64,000 nt of DNA, from positions 1 through 64,000 of IMG/VR virus record IMGVR_UViG_3300043466_003540; one strand, given 5' to 3'. The stretch is from a virus. Under the pieces are notes generated by a model. That model made no database searches, was not told the origin of the DNA, and was given only the letters and a program-made list of their open reading frames with translations. Below, in pieces: positions 60,798 through 64,000 of the stretch. Each line of letters starts with the position of its first letter. Position 1 is the first letter of the stretch. A program made the translations under genes and the position numbers.

Positions 60798-63437
60798 TTA
60801 TACCTTTCTTCTATATGCTGTACCAAGAATTATCTGGCCAGCAATTACGGTTACAACTACGATGTCTTCTGCTTTTTCACGTTCTGGTATAGACATGTCA
60901 GCACCCATGTTAAGTAGTGCCTTGCCTAATTCACATTTTTCTTCTTCTGTTAATCCTTCAATTGCTTCATCTGGATTAAAACAAGCAGCAATTGCACCTG
61001 CTAGTGCTGCTGGACTTTCTAATACAAGCAGTGCAGATGCCACCTCTGCTTGAATAACTACTGGATTACCATTTGCATCTTCTCTTACCTCTACTGGAAT
61101 TGTTGGAGGAAGGTCGCGATACTCAAGCCCTGCTGCTTCTATGTTGGCAGCAGTTACTGGTTCCCCCTCTGCTGATGAGATTAATACATCTGCAACTAAA
61201 TCTTTTTCTACTAAAGTAAATTTACCGTCTTCGTTTAATGCTTCTGATAGATTAACAACTTCAGAAGTTGTTATTTCTCCATCTGCAGAAAGCATTTCTG
61301 TAATAAATTCTGCTTCCGCTTCTGTTATTCCGCCCTCTGATAATGTAGATGAGACCTCAGCGGCAATCTCTGCAGACACTTCTCCACCTTCAGCAATTGC
61401 TTCTAGTACTGCAGAAACTTCAGACGCGTCTAAACCACTATCACTAATTAAATCAGTAATAATTTCTTGAACATCTTCTACAGAAAGGTTTGCATTACTT
61501 TCTGATATTTCTTCAATAGATACTTCGCTTTCTTCAAATACAGCCTCTACTTCTTCTGCAGGAGTATCTACTGGTTCTGTGTCTACTGGTTCTGTGTCTA
61601 CTGGTTCTGTGTCTACTGGTTCTGTATCAACTGGTTCTGTGTCTACTGGTTCTGTGTCTACTGGTTCTGTATCAACTGGTTCTGTGTCTACTGGTTCTGT
61701 GTCTACTGGTTCTGTATCTACAGGGGTTGTGTCAACAGGAGTTGTATCTATTGGAGTTGTATCTATTGGGGAACTATTTCCACCAGTAGTTAAATTGGAG
61801 CCTTGTGGTGCGGGTACAGAAATAACAGTCTCAGTATATTGACTTACAGGTCCAGACCAATTAGCAACTCTAACTGTATAGGTAGCGCCTTCTGTCAAAC
61901 CAGTTAATTGAATAGATGCTGGTGCACCATCTGTATTATATGTTCCACCTTCGTATGGATTTTCTGCATCTGGATCATCTGTTACTACTTGATAAAACCA
62001 AGTGTTTGCTGTGTATCCTTCAGGTAAAGACGGTGTAATAGTTGCAGTAGTTCCTGCAACAATTGGAGTTAAAATTATTGGGGCAGGGGTTGGAATGTTG
62101 TTATTAATTGCAGTAACTAATTGACTTGATTTAGTGTTTAATGATGACTCAAGAGATGTCTTTGTTGATACCGCTGAGTTTACGGTATTAGTTAAAGATG
62201 TTGTGTTAATAGCATTTATTGCTGACGTGTTTGTAGTGTTCTGGGCAACGACTGGGGTAAGGCTTGAGTTTAATTGTGCAATCGTTACATTTGCTGCGTC
62301 AACCGCTGCCTGAACTGTTTCTGTGTTTGGATCCACATACGGAGTAAATGCTGCACCTTGACTTATTTGTCCAGCAAAGCCTGCTCCAGCATTAGTATCT
62401 GTAATTGGAATGAGTGCACCGTTGGTTGTTTCTCTAACATTAAATCTCGCTTGATTTGGTATTGGTCCATTAGCAGTTACATTTGCTATCCATGCACCAT
62501 CATTTGGATTCACATCAGCATTAAATCTTATTTGAACCATCTGCGTAGAAGCATCTTGTTGAGGAAAAGGTCTAAGGTCCCAGGCAATATCTAAACTTGT
62601 ACCAGTTGTTGCATAAGTAATTCCAGTTCCTGTGCTCCAAGTAGTCCAGTCCCATCCAGCAATAGATACTGACGGTGCGCCTGGAGTTGTATGGTAAACC
62701 CATCCTTCATTTGTTCCAAATGTTATTGTTGCATTTGATCCAACGAATACATTGTTGTAAACAGTTCCACCCATTTGCATTCCGAACGGAAGATTCATTT
62801 GAACACCAGCATCATCTACTCCAGCCAAAACATTTGTGCTAGTTCCAATAGTGGCTTGTAAATTATTGACTGCTGTTTGAGCAGCATCAATAGCAAGGTT
62901 TGCCTGAGTTAATTCGGTTTGAGCAGTTGCTTGAGCTGTAGACGCTTCTGTTTTTGCTGCAACAGCTTCAGATATTGCTGTCTGAGCCTCTGTTATTTGT
63001 GTTGTTACATTACTTATAGCTGTAGTTGCAACAGTTATTGTAGCCTTTGCATCTTGAACTACTTGAGAACTTTGATTTATCGGAGTAACAGATAAGTCAA
63101 CATTATTAATAGTATTAATTGCAGTTTGAACATTATTTATTTCTGCATTAGCCAAAGATATTTTTGATGCTAATTCTGAGGTGATAGATTGTGCTTGAGA
63201 GTATTCTGTTTGTGCTTGTGCCACTTCTACTGCCGCGCTATCTGTGGCTGTGATAGCCTGCTGAACCTCTATAGTGGCAGTTGAAAGGGCAGAGTTAACT
63301 GCTTGTTGAGCAGGGCTTACAATAACTTGCTCTTGGTTATCTGTAGCCTTGGCATTATCTGGCGACATTATTGAAAAAACTGTAATACATAGACTTATAC
63401 CAATAAACAAGAAAACTTTGCGTTTAAAGTTAGTCAA
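60798..63437 (-). CDS. Large exported surface protein with a VDTEP repeat stalk
   Basis: An 879-residue protein with TTG start and a GGGGGA ribosome-binding site. The signal peptide is clear (KRKVFLFIGISLCITVFSI, then AKA). Residues about 35-190 are an Ala/Thr/Gln-rich coiled coil; 200-375 a beta-rich domain (GWVYHTTPG, SLDIAWDLRPFP); 460-545 an FN3-like domain; 565-640 a stalk of about 14 [VI]DT[ET]P units; then an acidic helical region with EF-hand-like weak repeats. The end (VVVTVIAGQIILGTAYRRKV) is a membrane anchor with positive tail, without LPxTG. It is probably shown on the host surface. Confidence 0.75.
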   Translation of the reverse strand: MTNFKRKVFLFIGISLCITVFSIMSPDNAKATDNQEQVIVSPAQQAVNSALSTATIEVQQAITATDSAAVEVAQAQTEYSQAQSITSELASKISLANAEINNVQTAINTINNVDLSVTPINQSSQVVQDAKATITVATTAISNVTTQITEAQTAISEAVAAKTEASTAQATAQTELTQANLAIDAAQTAVNNLQATIGTSTNVLAGVDDAGVQMNLPFGMQMGGTVYNNVFVGSNATITFGTNEGWVYHTTPGAPSVSIAGWDWTTWSTGTGITYATTGTSLDIAWDLRPFPQQDASTQMVQIRFNADVNPNDGAWIANVTANGPIPNQARFNVRETTNGALIPITDTNAGAGFAGQISQGAAFTPYVDPNTETVQAAVDAANVTIAQLNSSLTPVVAQNTTNTSAINAINTTSLTNTVNSAVSTKTSLESSLNTKSSQLVTAINNNIPTPAPIILTPIVAGTTATITPSLPEGYTANTWFYQVVTDDPDAENPYEGGTYNTDGAPASIQLTGLTEGATYTVRVANWSGPVSQYTETVISVPAPQGSNLTTGGNSSPIDTTPIDTTPVDTTPVDTEPVDTEPVDTEPVDTEPVDTEPVDTEPVDTEPVDTEPVDTEPVDTEPVDTPAEEVEAVFEESEVSIEEISESNANLSVEDVQEIITDLISDSGLDASEVSAVLEAIAEGGEVSAEIAAEVSSTLSEGGITEAEAEFITEMLSADGEITTSEVVNLSEALNEDGKFTLVEKDLVADVLISSAEGEPVTAANIEAAGLEYRDLPPTIPVEVREDANGNPVVIQAEVASALLVLESPAALAGAIAACFNPDEAIEGLTEEEKCELGKALLNMGADMSIPEREKAEDIVVVTVIAGQIILGTAYRRKV
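61567..61770 (-). repeat. 15-bp tandem repeat (VDTEP stalk)
   Basis: About 14 copies of a 15-base unit (TCTACTGGTTCTGTG on the + strand), with most central copies identical and a few with a single change. It codes for the Pro-Thr-Glu-rich stalk of the surface protein. Such short perfect repeats are prone to copy number change by slippage. Confidence 0.9.
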
Positions 63438-63472
63438 TCAGAGTCCCCCAGGGGTAGGGTTTTATGTCTTAT

Positions 63473-63495
63473 TAATTTAGTTTTTTACTAAATTA
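63473..63495 (-). terminator. AT-rich hairpin downstream of the serine recombinase
   Basis: A 9-bp perfect stem (63473-63481 with 63487-63495) with a 5-base loop lies between the recombinase stop and the surface protein start. There is no clear U tract, so termination is uncertain. Confidence 0.35.
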
Positions 63496-63519
63496 CTCCC
63501 TAATTATACTTTACGTTAT

Positions 63520-64000
63520 TTATTTCCTTAAATAAATATGTCGTACAGTTGATGCATACCACTTAACTCCACCTAAAACTGTCTTTACCCCATCGCTATT
63601 AAGTTTTTCTGCAATTGATTTATAAGAAAGACCTAAATCTCTATCAGAAGATATTCTATCTGAAATTGATTTATCTACTAAAGGTAGTGGTCCTAAATCA
63701 ACACCCCATACTTTTTTATTATCACGTCTATCTTGATGAACATCTTTTTGCCGAAGTGAAATCATTCCACGTTCCATCTCTGCCATTGCAGACATAATGG
63801 TTACAACAAAACGACCTTGGTACGTAGCAGTATCTAAACCAAGATCAAGAAGTGCTAGACGCCAGCCGTACTTATGTGAACGATCGACAATGCTAAGAAA
63901 GTCTCTAGTAGAACGAGCAAGTCTGTCGAGACGTGTAACAAACAAAGCCTCTGCTTCACCTTTATCAAGACTCTCTAATGCAGCAGTTAATACAGGTCGC
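63520..64000 (-). CDS. Serine recombinase (resolvase/invertase family), cut by the window end
   Basis: The frame is open to the right edge, with sequence like ALESLDKGEAEALFVTRLDRLARS upstream of the first internal start. These are resolvase family marks: LDRLARS, GRFVVTIMSAMAEMER and a C-terminal helix-turn-helix (LSYKSIAEKLNSDGVKTV, ending in WYASTVRHIYLRK). The catalytic serine would lie N-terminal, beyond the window. The C-terminal domain is short, so it is of small resolvase/invertase size, not a large serine integrase. Together with the excisionase-like gene it may support integration or DNA inversion. Confidence 0.85.
   Translation of the reverse strand, partial: RPVLTAALESLDKGEAEALFVTRLDRLARSTRDFLSIVDRSHKYGWRLALLDLGLDTATYQGRFVVTIMSAMAEMERGMISLRQKDVHQDRRDNKKVWGVDLGPLPLVDKSISDRISSDRDLGLSYKSIAEKLNSDGVKTVLGGVKWYASTVRHIYLRK

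Noticed and set aside
63438-63470. A short CCCC/GGGG palindrome next to the start of the surface protein gene
   Set aside because: Its arms are only four bases and it overlaps a normal ribosome-binding site; not enough to call a regulatory element.

Overview
The window is a 64 kb piece of a tailed siphophage genome (or a prophage) that infects a low-GC actinobacterium. The actinobacterial link rests on two WhiB-type iron-sulfur regulators and on head, tail and replication proteins of actinophage type. The AT-rich base composition points away from mycobacteria and streptomycetes. A freshwater low-GC lineage such as Nanopelagicales (acI) is a reasonable inference but is not shown by the sequence. 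Both ends cut genes. I see no portal, no clear capsid protease and no endolysin, so the genome extends beyond the window.

Layout. (1) 1-16.1 kb, + strand: capsid-related protein, tail-tube protein, strong terminator, head-tail connectors, tail chaperone pair with a probable -1 frameshift, 957-aa tape measure, Dit-like and hub-like tail proteins, two fibre proteins. (2) 16.1-17.2 kb: four small genes. (3) 17.2-23.6 kb, + strand replication and recombination module: family A DNA polymerase, RuvC-like resolvase, SNF2-type helicase, Cas4/RecB-like nuclease, Sak4-like ATPase, SSB-like protein. (4) 23.6-27.3 kb: a strong hairpin, a possible glycosyltransferase, small genes and two WhiB genes. (5) 27.3-28.6 kb: a secreted-protein gene with its own terminator. 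(6) 28.6-30.9 kb, + strand: glycosyltransferase, epimerase, methyltransferase. (7) 30.85-36.4 kb, - strand: six glycosyltransferases and a methyltransferase. (8) 36.5-44.85 kb, - strand: three huge repeat proteins that look like tandem seven-bladed beta-propellers. (9) 44.9-53.4 kb, - strand: one small structural protein and four collagen-like fibre proteins. (10) 53.6-55.5 kb, - strand: phosphoesterase and two small genes. (11) 55.6-58.6 kb, + strand: excisionase-like protein and primase-helicase. (12) 58.6-60.5 kb, - strand: terminase genes. (13) 60.6-64 kb, - strand: small membrane protein, large surface protein, and a serine recombinase cut by the window end.

The most striking part is the roughly 22.6 kb - strand block at 30.85-53.4 kb. 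It joins an unusually large glycosylation cassette to a fibre/adhesin cassette. By eye the three propeller proteins carry 7, 21 and 35 copies of a ~39-residue Asp-box blade, i.e. one, three and five seven-bladed propellers. Their DNA repeats are near-identical within and between genes, which suggests ongoing recombination. The Thr-rich collagen-like fibres are plausible substrates for the neighbouring glycosyltransferases.

No stretch longer than about 300 bases lacks a gene. Intergenic regions hold several hairpins and one structure that could hide a ribosome-binding site (55,080-55,149). No tRNA, rRNA, CRISPR array or insertion sequence was seen.
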